Below are positions 37,487 through 45,925 of a stretch of 64,000 nucleotides of DNA, in pieces. Made by a program: the position numbers and the translations under genes. Every line of letters starts with the position of its first letter. The first letter of the stretch is position 1. The notes under the pieces are model-generated. The model made no database searches, had not been told where the DNA came from, and saw only the letters and a list, made by a program, of their open reading frames with translations. Origin of the DNA: Mangrovicoccus sp. HB161399 (GTDB lineage Bacteria > Pseudomonadota > Alphaproteobacteria > Rhodobacterales > Rhodobacteraceae); contig NZ_JAATVU010000028.1 in the NCBI RefSeq assembly GCF_013184745.1, forward strand, positions 17,955-81,954, given 5' to 3'.

Positions 37487-38629
37487 TTAGGCCGACTTGA
37501 ACCGCGCCATCAGCTCGGCCCGGTTCGGATCGGTCAGCGTCACCGCTGCGCCGAATTCCAGCGGGCTCAGCGCTTCGGCCGCCGGATAGATGATCGGATC
37601 GTCCAGCAGCTCCTGCGGCAGCAGCGCGTTGGTGCGGGCATCCGCCACCGGGTAGCCATGGGCCAGCGCCTCGCGCGCGTTCACTTCCGGATCGAGCAGG
37701 AAGTTGATCAGCGCATAGGCGGCGTCCTTGTGGGGCGCGTCCTTCGGAATGGCGTAATAGTCCGACCAGATCTCGCCGCCCTCTTTCCCGAGCGCGAAGC
37801 CGATCTCGGGCATGTCGGTGTTCATCTGCTTGCCGTCGCCGGTCCAGCACATGGTCAGCCAGGCATCGCCGTTGCGCATGGAGGGCTGGTAGTCCGAGGA
37901 GATCGCGTAGAGATGCGGCTTGACGTCGATCAGCAGCTCCTCTGCCTTGGCCAGTTCCGCCGGATCGACCGAGTTGAAGCTGAAGCCGTGATAGACCAGC
38001 GCGTTGCCGATGGTCGTCAGCTGGTAGTCATGCACCATCACGCGGCCGTCGAACTGGTCGCGGGCGCCGTCGAAGAAGGTCTTCCAGCTATCCACCACGC
38101 CGCCGGTCTTCGAGGAGTTGAAGGCGATGCCGGTGGTGCCCCAGTTCTTCGGCACGCCGTAGACCGTGCCGTCGATCGTGCCGGCCTCGGCAAAGCGCGG
38201 ATCGTAGGAGGCCGGGTCGTAATTGGGGATCTTCGACAGGTCGAGCGGCTCGATCAGCCCGGCATCGACATAGGTCGGGATGGCGTAGTTGGTGGGCACG
38301 AAGACGTCCCAGCCCGAACCGCCGGCCTGGATCTTGGCCAGCATCTCCTCGTTCGAGCCGAAGACATTGACCTGCGTGTAGGCGCCGGTCTTGTCGGTGA
38401 AGGCGTCGAAATCCGCCGGGTCGTGGTAGTTCGGCCAGGTCGCCAGCACCACGCGGTTGCCGATGTCCTGGGCCCGGGCCATGCGCGGCAGCGATCCGCC
38501 CATCACCGCCATGGCGGTGCCGAGCCCCGTCACGCCGAGGAAGTGGCGGCGCGTCACCGACCCTTTCCGGTAGCGTTCCAGTTCTTCCATGAAGGCCTTG
38601 CGCGAGATCGGCTGTTGATCGTCTTTCAT
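37487..38629 (-). CDS. polyamine-type ABC transporter substrate-binding protein (PotD-like), Tat-exported
   Basis: This 380-residue receptor begins with a Tat-type leader (SVTRRHFLGVTGLGTAMAVMGG, then ARAQ) after an unusual ~25-residue N-terminal extension. The mature part has family blocks LATWPNYHDPADFDAFTDKTG and GSGWDVFVPTNYAIPTYVDAGLIEPLDLSKIPNYD, with acidic/aromatic residues that in PotD/PotF hold diamines. Spermidine/putrescine-like ligands are therefore likely but unproven. It lies 34 bases behind the ATPase gene. Confidence 0.9.
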   Translation of the reverse strand: MKDDQQPISRKAFMEELERYRKGSVTRRHFLGVTGLGTAMAVMGGSLPRMARAQDIGNRVVLATWPNYHDPADFDAFTDKTGAYTQVNVFGSNEEMLAKIQAGGSGWDVFVPTNYAIPTYVDAGLIEPLDLSKIPNYDPASYDPRFAEAGTIDGTVYGVPKNWGTTGIAFNSSKTGGVVDSWKTFFDGARDQFDGRVMVHDYQLTTIGNALVYHGFSFNSVDPAELAKAEELLIDVKPHLYAISSDYQPSMRNGDAWLTMCWTGDGKQMNTDMPEIGFALGKEGGEIWSDYYAIPKDAPHKDAAYALINFLLDPEVNAREALAHGYPVADARTNALLPQELLDDPIIYPAAEALSPLEFGAAVTLTDPNRAELMARFKSA

Positions 38630-38663
38630 CTCGGATTTCCCTTGTTGGATTGTCTTCTTGCGC

Positions 38664-39812
38664 TCAGCCGGCGGCGAGGACGAGCCCCGCCCCCTCCGGC
38701 CAGATGACATGGACGGATGCGCCCATGCCATGCCCGCCCGGAACTCTTTCGGCCTGTCGCGGGACATTGACCTGCAGCGCGCCCACGCCCGGAGCGTCCA
38801 GCAGGTATTCGGTGTGATCGCCGAGGAAGGTGCGGTGCGTGACCGTCGCCGCCACCGCCGCCACGCCCGGCCCCGGCGCCTCGCCGGAGGGCGCAAGCGA
38901 CAGCGCCTCCGGGCGCACGGCGATCTCGGCCTCGCCGCGGGCATCGCCGGGCGCATCGGCCACGGTCACGGCGGCGCCGTTGCCCAGCACGGCCTGCGCG
39001 GTCCCGCCCGCGCGGGCGACGATCCTGGCGGAGAGGATGTTCGCCTTGCCGACGAAATCCGCGACATAGCGGGTCGCGGGCCGGTCATAGAGCTCCTGCG
39101 GGCTGCCGATCTGCGCGATCCGGCCCTTGCCCATGATGCAGATGCGGTCCGACATGGCCAGCGCCTCCTCCTGGTCATGGGTGACGAGGACGAAGGTGAT
39201 GCCCAGCTGGCGCTGCAGATCGAGAAGCTCGCGCTGCATCTCGCCGCGCAGCTTGGCGTCGAGCGCCGCCATCGGCTCGTCGAGCAGCAGGATCTTCGGC
39301 TCGTTGACGATGGCCCGGGCCAGCGCGACGCGCTGCTGCTGGCCGCCGGACATCTCCCAGATGCGGCGCGGGCCGAAGGCGTCGAGCCGCACCGTCGCCA
39401 GCGCCTTCGCCACCTTGTCCCCGATCTCGCGGCGGGACAGGCGCGGGCGGCGCTGGCGCAGGCCGTAGCCCACGTTCTCCTCGACCGTCATGTGCGGGAA
39501 GAGCGCGTAATGCTGGAACACCATGTTGACGGGCCGGCGGTGCGCCGGGACCGCGCTGACATCCTGCCCATCGATCAGCACGGTGCCGTCCGTGGGCGTC
39601 TCGAAGCCCGCGAGCATGCGCAGCGCCGTGGTCTTGCCGCAGCCGGAGGGGCCCAGGAAGGACAGGAACTCGCCGCGGCGGATGCGCAGGTCGATGCGGT
39701 CGGCGGCCAGCACCTCGCCATAGCGCTTGGTGGCGCCGACGAATTCGGCAACGGTCTCTTCGGGGCGGACATGCATGCTGGCGGCGCGCTCCATGATCGG
39801 TTCCTGAATCAT
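38664..39812 (-). CDS. polyamine-type ABC transporter ATP-binding protein (PotA-like)
   Basis: This 382-residue ATPase shows Walker A (GPSGCGKTT), a Q-loop (VFQHYALFPHMTVEENV), the signature (MSGGQQQRVALARAI), Walker B (ILLLDEPMAALDAKL) and the switch His (LVTHDQEEAL). A C-terminal TOBE domain follows (~residues 290-380). ATG at 39812 is used; a second ATG at 39794 with AGGA in front is an equally possible start. It is the first gene of the ABC operon and divergent from a LuxR-type regulator. Confidence 0.92.
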   Translation of the reverse strand: MIQEPIMERAASMHVRPEETVAEFVGATKRYGEVLAADRIDLRIRRGEFLSFLGPSGCGKTTALRMLAGFETPTDGTVLIDGQDVSAVPAHRRPVNMVFQHYALFPHMTVEENVGYGLRQRRPRLSRREIGDKVAKALATVRLDAFGPRRIWEMSGGQQQRVALARAIVNEPKILLLDEPMAALDAKLRGEMQRELLDLQRQLGITFVLVTHDQEEALAMSDRICIMGKGRIAQIGSPQELYDRPATRYVADFVGKANILSARIVARAGGTAQAVLGNGAAVTVADAPGDARGEAEIAVRPEALSLAPSGEAPGPGVAAVAATVTHRTFLGDHTEYLLDAPGVGALQVNVPRQAERVPGGHGMGASVHVIWPEGAGLVLAAG

Positions 39813-39942
39813 CCTGTTCCCTGGCCGTCTTACCCTTCCGGCAGCCTGCTCGGGTTTTTGCCTTGCCCGGAGCCGCATATGCCGTAATTTCCGGAATTGG
39901 TACGTAATGAGCCTATGGCTGTATATATCACAAAGGGCATAG

Positions 39943-40743
39943 ATGGCTGTGAAACCTCTGATGGAAGACTGGGTCGCGGGCAGCGCCGGCGCAGTCGCAG
40001 CGCTGGGGACCCCGGCCTTCCCGAAGGCGCTGACGGTCGCGATCCGGCGCGTCGTGCCGTTCGAGTTCACGGTGGTCTTCGGCTATTACCGGGACAACCG
40101 GCCCCTTGATATATATGACGATTTTCCGGCGGCGAAGCGCTGCGTGATGGTCGACGACTACCAGGAGGGGCCGTATCTTCTGGATCCGTTCTACCTGCAT
40201 TCCGCCGCCCCCACGACCTCCCGGCTGGTGCGGCTGCGCGACCTCGCGCCCGACCGCTTCTACCAGGCCGAATATTTCCGGAACTACTATGTGCAGACCG
40301 GCCTTGCCGAAGAAATAGGCTTTATCGTCGATGTCGGCGACAATGTAAGCGTCGTGATATCGGCCATGCGCGAGCACCGGGCGTTCTCGGCGCGCGAATT
40401 CCGCGACCTGCAGGCGATCTTCCCCTTCGTCGAGGCGGCCTCGCGCAAGCACTGGACCGGGCTGGTGTCGGAATTTTCCGACCGCGCGCCGCTGGACGGG
40501 CCGCGTCTGCCCAAGCTGATCGACGACGCCTTCCAGCGCTTCGGCCGCAACATCCTGACCCCGCGCGAGGCGGAGATCGTCGAATACACGCTGAAGGGCC
40601 ATTCGGCAGAGGCGACCGGCCAGGCGCTGGGGATCGCCTCGGGGACGGTGCGCATCCACCGGCGCAACATCTACGGCAAGCTCGGGGTCAGCTCGCAGGG
40701 CGAGCTGTTCTCCAGCTTCATCGCCTCGCTCGACGATCTCTGA
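39943..40743 (+). CDS. LuxR-type HTH regulator
   Basis: This 266-residue protein has a ~190-residue N-terminal sensor region of unknown fold and a C-terminal GerE/LuxR helix-turn-helix (LTPREAEIVEYTLKGHSAEATGQALGIASGTVRIHRRNIYGKLGV). It is not a typical autoinducer-binding LuxR and lacks a receiver domain. It is divergent from the ABC operon across 130 bases, so it probably controls that operon. AAAGG precedes the ATG. Confidence 0.9.
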   Translation: MAVKPLMEDWVAGSAGAVAALGTPAFPKALTVAIRRVVPFEFTVVFGYYRDNRPLDIYDDFPAAKRCVMVDDYQEGPYLLDPFYLHSAAPTTSRLVRLRDLAPDRFYQAEYFRNYYVQTGLAEEIGFIVDVGDNVSVVISAMREHRAFSAREFRDLQAIFPFVEAASRKHWTGLVSEFSDRAPLDGPRLPKLIDDAFQRFGRNILTPREAEIVEYTLKGHSAEATGQALGIASGTVRIHRRNIYGKLGVSSQGELFSSFIASLDDL

Positions 40744-41128
40744 CCCGCCCGCCGCACGGAAATCTGCAATTTTCTGCCCCTGCTCCGGCGCACGCCAGGG
40801 ACCGCGCCCGTCAGGCGAACAGCAGCATTCCGGCACGAAAACAGTGGGATGCCCGGAAATCCTGCCCTGGACGCCGTTCCGGCACCGCTCCGGCGCCGGT
40901 GCGCCTGCGGCCGCACGGCGCAGGAAATGTGCAACTTTTTTCCGTCTTTTCTCCATTCAGCCCTTGCCGGTTTTCTGTGACGTTCCGGACGGGGCGCGGC
41001 CAAGAGGAGACGGATCGCTCCCGGGAGGACCGTTCCGGCCATGACGGACGCCAGCGTGACCCGCCTCAGGGCGGGCGGCGGAGCCATGGAAGCGGGACCT
41101 CCCGTCCGGAGATCACAGGGAGGACAGC
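40744..41128. promoter_or_regulatory. control region of the second TRAP operon, with TGCAA-type motifs
   Basis: There is no gene in these 385 bases. Two related motifs are present: CTGCAATTTTCTGC (40764-40777) and TGCAACTTTTTTCC (40930-40943). Both resemble the perfect TGCAA-TTT-TTGCA palindrome at 45815 beside the AraC-type gene. They are plausible binding sites for that regulator. Confidence 0.45.
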
Positions 41129-42202
41129 ATGAAATTCGACAGGAAATTGGCCCCGGCGGGGCTGGCAGGCGTGGTGGCGGCGGCCCTGAGCATCGCGGCG
41201 GCGGGCAGCTTTCCCGGCTCGGCTGCGGCGGCCGAGGTGGACGGGCCCAAGGTCCGCTGGCTGGTATCGCTCTGGGGCGCGCGGCGCGGCTTCACCGAGG
41301 GCGTCGAGGGGCTGAAGGACTATCTCGCCGAGAAGACCGGCGGACGGTTCGAGCTGTCGCTGGAATATGGCGGCGTGCTGTCGGACCCGAAGGAGAATAT
41401 CGACGGGCTGCAGCTTGGCGCCTTCGAGGCCGCCACGATCTGCGCCTACTACCATCCCGAGAAGACCCCGGCGACGATGGGACTGAGCCTCGCCTTCCTG
41501 CCGATGACGGATTTCGACGCCCAGGTGCGGGCCTACACGGCCTTCCTGGCGCACCCGGCCATCCGGGAGGAATGGGCGAAGTGGAACGCCGTTCCGGTCA
41601 TGTCCGCGCTGATGCCCAATTACGAGGTGATGGGCCGCGGCACCCCGCCCGAGACCGCCGACGAGTGGGACGGGCTGAGGATCAACGCCTCGGCCGGGCA
41701 TGCCGTGCTGATGGAGGCGCTCGGCGCCGTGCCCTCCACCATGCCCGCGCCGGATCTCTACAACTCGCTCGAACGCGGCGTGATCGACGGCATCGCCTAT
41801 CCCTACACCTACGCCTTCGTCGCCTACCGCTTCCACGAGCTGTCGGACTGGGTCACCGACGGCTGGAACCTCGGCACGATCCAGTGCACCGTCGCCGCCA
41901 ACCGCGACGCCTATGACGCGCTGCCGCCGCAATACAGGGCGCTGCTCGACGAGGCCGTGCCCGCCGCCTATGCCCACCAGATCGAGGCCTATGCAGCGGC
42001 CGACGCGGAGAACGAGAAGCTCTTCGCCGAGCAGGGCCTGACCCGCATCCCGGCCACGCCCGGCATCCGCGAGGTGCTGGACGCCGCCGCGCAGCCCAGC
42101 TGGCAGGCCTGGATCGACGATGTCACCGCCCGCGGCTATCCCGGCCAGGAGCTCTTCGACCTGATCATCTCGGAAGCCGCCGATGCCCAGCCCGGCGAGT
42201 GA
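41129..42202 (+). CDS. TRAP transporter solute-binding protein (DctP)
   Basis: This 357-residue receptor has a long signal peptide (GLAGVVAAALSIAAAGSFPGSAAAA). The mature protein shows DctP features, including PEYGG-like LEYGGVLSDPKENIDGLQLGAFEAATIC and NSLERGVIDGIAYPYTY, where the Arg/Glu pair sits. It differs strongly from the DctP at 33.6 kb, so a different substrate is expected. GGGAGGA precedes the ATG. It is the first gene of a TRAP operon. Confidence 0.9.
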   Translation: MKFDRKLAPAGLAGVVAAALSIAAAGSFPGSAAAAEVDGPKVRWLVSLWGARRGFTEGVEGLKDYLAEKTGGRFELSLEYGGVLSDPKENIDGLQLGAFEAATICAYYHPEKTPATMGLSLAFLPMTDFDAQVRAYTAFLAHPAIREEWAKWNAVPVMSALMPNYEVMGRGTPPETADEWDGLRINASAGHAVLMEALGAVPSTMPAPDLYNSLERGVIDGIAYPYTYAFVAYRFHELSDWVTDGWNLGTIQCTVAANRDAYDALPPQYRALLDEAVPAAYAHQIEAYAAADAENEKLFAEQGLTRIPATPGIREVLDAAAQPSWQAWIDDVTARGYPGQELFDLIISEAADAQPGE

Positions 42203-42257
42203 CCGCATTGCCGGGACTTTCGGGTCCCGGCCCCGCCGCCACCCGGAGGACACCCCA

Positions 42258-42815
42258 TTGCGCGCCATGATCGAAACGCTGGACCGCGGACTCGGCCGGA
42301 TCGAGCGGCTTGCGGCACTGGTTGCCGGGCTGCTGATCCTCGCGCTGATGGCGCTGGTCTGCGCCGAGGTGCTGGGCCGCGGGATGTTCAACCACGCGAT
42401 CCGCGGATCGATCGACATCATCGAGCAGCTGATGGTCGCGCTGGTGACGCTGGGCGTCTCCTATTGCCAGAGCCATTTCGGCAATGTCCGCATGACGCTG
42501 GTCAGCGACCGGCTGACCGGCCGCGCCAAATGGATGGGCGAGCTCTTCGCGCTGAGCATCATGCTGTTCGTCACCGCCGTCCTGGCGAAGGGCAGCTGGC
42601 TGAATTTCGGCCGCGCCTGGGGCAATGGCGGCGACACGCCGGAAATCGGCATCCCGCTCTGGCCCGGCATCCTGCTGGTGACCGGCGCGCTTTCCCTCCT
42701 GTTCCTGCGGCTGGCGCTGCAATGGGCCGAGGCCGCGCGGCTGGCGGCGCAGGGCGGCGGCTCGCGCCTCTTCGGGCATCCTGCGGATGCCATCGAGACA
42801 ACCCCCTACGAGTGA
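42258..42815 (+). CDS. TRAP transporter small permease subunit (DctQ)
   Basis: This protein is 185 residues if the TTG at 42258 is used; that codon lies 7 bases after GGAGGA, whereas the ATG at 42267 is 16 bases away. Four TM segments are seen (LAALVAGLLILALMALVCAEVL, LMVALVTLGVSYCQ, LFALSIMLFVTAVLA, GILLVTGALSLLFLRLAL). It shares the operon with the flanking DctP and DctM genes. Confidence 0.9.
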   Translation: MRAMIETLDRGLGRIERLAALVAGLLILALMALVCAEVLGRGMFNHAIRGSIDIIEQLMVALVTLGVSYCQSHFGNVRMTLVSDRLTGRAKWMGELFALSIMLFVTAVLAKGSWLNFGRAWGNGGDTPEIGIPLWPGILLVTGALSLLFLRLALQWAEAARLAAQGGGSRLFGHPADAIETTPYE

Positions 42816-42824
42816 GGCCACATC

Positions 42825-44123
42825 ATGGACCCCATCACCCTGGGCATCGTCGGCATCGCGGCGCTGGTCCTTCTCGTCGTGCTCGGCGTGCCGGTCGCCT
42901 TCGCCTCGGCCTTCACCGGCATCGCCGGCATGATGATCCTGCGCAACCCGACCGTTGCGACCGGGCTGGCCGGCATCGTGCCCCACGCCAATTCCGGGCA
43001 TTACGCGCTGAGCGTGCTGCCCCTGTTCATCACCATCGGTTTCCTCGCCATGCATGCCGGGATCACCACCTCGGCCTATGACGCGGCGCGCAAATGGGTC
43101 GGCCGCGCGCCCGGCGGGCTGGCCACCGCGACGATCTTCGCCTCGGCGGGCTTCGCGGCCGTGTCGGGCGCCTCGACCGCCTCGACGGCGGTCTTCACCC
43201 GGCTCGCCCTGCCGGAGATGGAGGCACGCGGCTATGACCGCCGCCTCGCCGCGGGCGTCGTCGCCGTCGGAGGCACGCTGGCCGCATTGATCCCGCCCTC
43301 GGCGATCCTGGTGATCTACGGCATCATCGTCGAGCAGTCGGTGGCCAAGCTCCTGCTCGCCGGGCTGGTGCCGGGGGTGATCTCGGTCATCGTCTACCTG
43401 CTGGTCATCACCGTGGTCGTGAAGGCGAAGCCCGAGCTGGCGCCGCTGGAGCCCTCCACCACCTTCATGGAGAAGCTGCGCGCGCTGCCGCAGGTCAGCG
43501 GCGTCTTCGCCGTGGTCGGCGTGATCCTCGGCGGCATCTACCTGGGCTGGATGACGCCGACGGAATCCGCGGGCGTCGCCACCGCGATCATCCTGTGCAT
43601 GGCGCTGTGGAAGCGGATCGGCCGGCGCGACTTCCATGACGGGCTGCTGGACACGGTGCGCACCACCGTCATGATCTTCATGGTGATCTGGGGGGTGATG
43701 ATCTTCGTGCGCTTCCTCGCCTTCACCGGGCTGCCGGGCGAAGTCACCGACTGGGTGACCGGGCTCGACATGCCCCGCTGGGCGATCATGGCCGGGATCA
43801 TCGTGATGTACCTCCTCCTGGGGATGATCCTCGACGGGCTGGGCATGATGATGCTGACCCTGCCGGTGGTGTTCCCGGCGGTCACGGCGCTCGGCTACGA
43901 TCCGATCTGGTTCGGCATCCTGCTGGTCAAGCTGATCGAAATCGGCGTCGTGACCCCGCCGGTGGGCCTCAACTGCTACGTGGTCAGCGGCATCCGCCCC
44001 GACATCCCGCTGCAATCGGTCTTCGCCGGCGTGACCCCCTTCCTGGTCGGCGAGATCGTCATCATCGGCATCATCCTCGCTTTCCCCGAACTCATCCTGA
44101 TGCTCCCGAACCTGATGGGATGA
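42825..44123 (+). CDS. TRAP transporter large permease subunit (DctM)
   Basis: This 432-residue, 12-TM permease has LFITIGFLAMHAGITTSAYDAARKW, FASAGFAAVSGASTASTAVFTRLALPEM, GGTLAALIPPSAILVIYGII and VVTPPVGLNCYVVSGI, the standard DctM blocks. It starts 9 bases after dctQ. A strong Rho-independent terminator follows 20 bases after its stop, closing the operon. Confidence 0.95.
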   Translation: MDPITLGIVGIAALVLLVVLGVPVAFASAFTGIAGMMILRNPTVATGLAGIVPHANSGHYALSVLPLFITIGFLAMHAGITTSAYDAARKWVGRAPGGLATATIFASAGFAAVSGASTASTAVFTRLALPEMEARGYDRRLAAGVVAVGGTLAALIPPSAILVIYGIIVEQSVAKLLLAGLVPGVISVIVYLLVITVVVKAKPELAPLEPSTTFMEKLRALPQVSGVFAVVGVILGGIYLGWMTPTESAGVATAIILCMALWKRIGRRDFHDGLLDTVRTTVMIFMVIWGVMIFVRFLAFTGLPGEVTDWVTGLDMPRWAIMAGIIVMYLLLGMILDGLGMMMLTLPVVFPAVTALGYDPIWFGILLVKLIEIGVVTPPVGLNCYVVSGIRPDIPLQSVFAGVTPFLVGEIVIIGIILAFPELILMLPNLMG

Positions 44124-44143
44124 GACCCTCCGCGGGGACGGCT

Positions 44144-44182
44144 GAGGGGACCGGCAGAACTTGCCGGTCCCCTCTTTCGTTT
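44144..44182 (+). terminator. Rho-independent terminator of the TRAP operon
   Basis: GAGGGGACCGGCA (44144-44156) pairs perfectly with TGCCGGTCCCCTC (44162-44174) around a GAACT loop, followed by TTTCGTTT. It is a 13-bp stem, by far the clearest intrinsic terminator in the window. It also separates the operon from the convergent NIPSNAP gene. Confidence 0.93.
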
Positions 44183-44760
44183 CAGCGCAGGGGCGAGAGT
44201 TCCAGCGGCCGCAGGATCTCGTGGCGCTCCGCGCCTTCGGCCGTGGCAAAAGGATTGCCGCCCGCCTCGTGGGCAAAGAGCGAGACCTGCGCGCCCGGCG
44301 CCGCGCCGGAGATCACCGACCAGCGTCCGAGCAGCTCTCCGCCCGCCCTGCCCCTTCCCCGGACCAGCGACAGGAGCCGCGCGCCGAACATCGGCGCACC
44401 CGCCTCCTGCGGCCCGTGGCCCGCCAGCCGCCCTTCGACCACCCGGTCGAGCAGCGCAGAGGACTCCTCGCAGCGCATCAGCATGTTCTCCTGCGTCACG
44501 ATCAGCGGGAAACCCGCTGGAACGAAGCCCTCGTTCCAGTCGCGGTCGCCGCCCAGGCCGGCGCGTGCCGCCGCGCGTTCCTCAAGCGAGGCGTAGATCC
44601 ACAGATGGTAGATGCGGTTCAGCGCGCCTGTATCGGTCAGCCAGTAGCCCGCCATCGGCAGGTGACGCGTCACATGCTGCACGCCCCGCGTGCGGAACAG
44701 CTCCAGGTATTCGGGCCCCTTGCCCGGCATCAAGTCATAGACCCGCAATTCATGGAACAT
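44182..44760 (-). CDS. NIPSNAP family protein
   Basis: This 192-residue protein has two ferredoxin-like NIPSNAP/dimeric alpha-beta-barrel halves. It begins FHELRVYDLMPGKGPEYLELFRTRG and contains HLWIYASLEERAAARAGLGGD, both typical. Bacterial members often sit in catabolic operons, and some resemble small monooxygenases or isomerases. It lies 76 bases downstream of the AraC-type gene on the same strand. Its exact role in this cluster is unknown. Confidence 0.85.
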   Translation of the reverse strand: MFHELRVYDLMPGKGPEYLELFRTRGVQHVTRHLPMAGYWLTDTGALNRIYHLWIYASLEERAAARAGLGGDRDWNEGFVPAGFPLIVTQENMLMRCEESSALLDRVVEGRLAGHGPQEAGAPMFGARLLSLVRGRGRAGGELLGRWSVISGAAPGAQVSLFAHEAGGNPFATAEGAERHEILRPLELSPLR

Positions 44761-44836
44761 CGCCTTGCCCTCCTTCGGAATTCCCCGTCCGTTCTAGCGG
44801 CGGGGCGGCAGGCGCTGAATGCAGCTTCGGCGGTTC

Positions 44837-45751
44837 CTATTGCACTTCCGGAAGCGCGGCCCGGGCGCGGCCCTCGATCATCGCCCTGCGGTATGCGCCC
44901 GGCGTCCGGCCGACGCGGCGGGTGAAGTAGCGGCTGAAATAGGCCGGGTCCTCGAAGCCGAGCTCGTAGCCGATTTCCGCCACCGAGCGTTCCATGTAGA
45001 TCAGGTACCGCTTGGCCTCGACGATGGTGCGCTCATGCAGGAGGCCCGAGGGCGATTTCCCCGCCCGCGCCCGGCAGGCCTGGTTCAGCCGGTGGGTGGT
45101 GACGCCGAGCGCGCGGGCATAGTCGGCGATCGAGCGGCTGGTGCGGAACCCGTCTTCCAGCGCCTCGCGGAAGCGGCAGACCAGCGCATAGTCGCGGTCG
45201 CCCGCCGCCAGCACCGGCCCGCCCGCCTCGGATGCCGCGCGCATCAGCGCCACCAGCATCTGCAGCATCTGCCCCTGGATCGCGGCGCGGCGGCCGGGCG
45301 CGGACCAGACGTATTCGCGGTAGCACCAGCGGAAGAGGTCGGCCATCGAGCCGCCGTCGGCGCCGCCCGCCTCCGCCGGATAGACCGCAGGGCGGGACAG
45401 CGGTTCGGCCAGCCGCGCATCCTGCCCGGCGACCGCGCGCAGATAGGCGGTGGCCGCGTTGATGACATAGCCGTCGGTGCCGGAGGCAAAGTGGAATTCG
45501 TGCACCATGCCGGCCGGAACGACGATCAGGCTGCCCACCGGCACCTCGATTTCCTGCCCCTCCACCCGGTAGAGCCCGCCGCCGCGTTCAACCAGCAGAA
45601 GCTGCACATGCTCGGGATGGGAATGCTCGTGAATTATCCAATCATGTGCGCCGCTGCGCTCGCGGATCGGCTCGATATGCAGGAAGTCCATCTCCACGTC
45701 GGAGATCGGATCACCGTAAAGAAAACAAAGCGGAATTTCCGTGTCCAGCAT
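44837..45751 (-). CDS. AraC family transcriptional regulator
   Basis: This 304-residue protein has an N-terminal cupin sensor domain (DWIIHEHSHPEHVQLLLVERGGG, VPVGSLIVVPAGMVHEFHF) and a C-terminal double helix-turn-helix. The second helix-turn-helix reads RSVAEIGYELGFEDPAYFSRYFTRRVGRTPGAYRR, the AraC signature. The architecture resembles regulators of aromatic or hydroxylated-acid catabolism (HpaA/PobR-like). It is divergent from the flavoprotein-SDR pair and probably activates that pair and the nearby TRAP operon. Confidence 0.93.
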   Translation of the reverse strand: MLDTEIPLCFLYGDPISDVEMDFLHIEPIRERSGAHDWIIHEHSHPEHVQLLLVERGGGLYRVEGQEIEVPVGSLIVVPAGMVHEFHFASGTDGYVINAATAYLRAVAGQDARLAEPLSRPAVYPAEAGGADGGSMADLFRWCYREYVWSAPGRRAAIQGQMLQMLVALMRAASEAGGPVLAAGDRDYALVCRFREALEDGFRTSRSIADYARALGVTTHRLNQACRARAGKSPSGLLHERTIVEAKRYLIYMERSVAEIGYELGFEDPAYFSRYFTRRVGRTPGAYRRAMIEGRARAALPEVQ

Positions 45752-45814
45752 GGCGTTCCTCCTCCGTCTGCCGCTGCGCCCTCTCCGGTTCCTCCCGCGG
45801 GCCCGCATCAAATA

Positions 45815-45827
45815 TGCAATTTTTGCA
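45815..45827. promoter_or_regulatory. TGCAA-TTT-TTGCA palindrome between AraC gene and flavoprotein gene
   Basis: This perfect 5-base inverted repeat with a 3-base centre lies in the 174-base divergent region. Related but imperfect copies occur upstream of the TRAP operon at 40764 and 40930. It is a candidate operator. Confidence 0.5.
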
Positions 45828-45925
45828 GGCCCGCGTCCATTCATTCCGGCGGCCCCATGGCGGAGATTGGACCCCGGAGGCGCGGGCCGGGGAGAGGCAG
45901 CGCCGCAATTTCCGGGAGGATTCAC

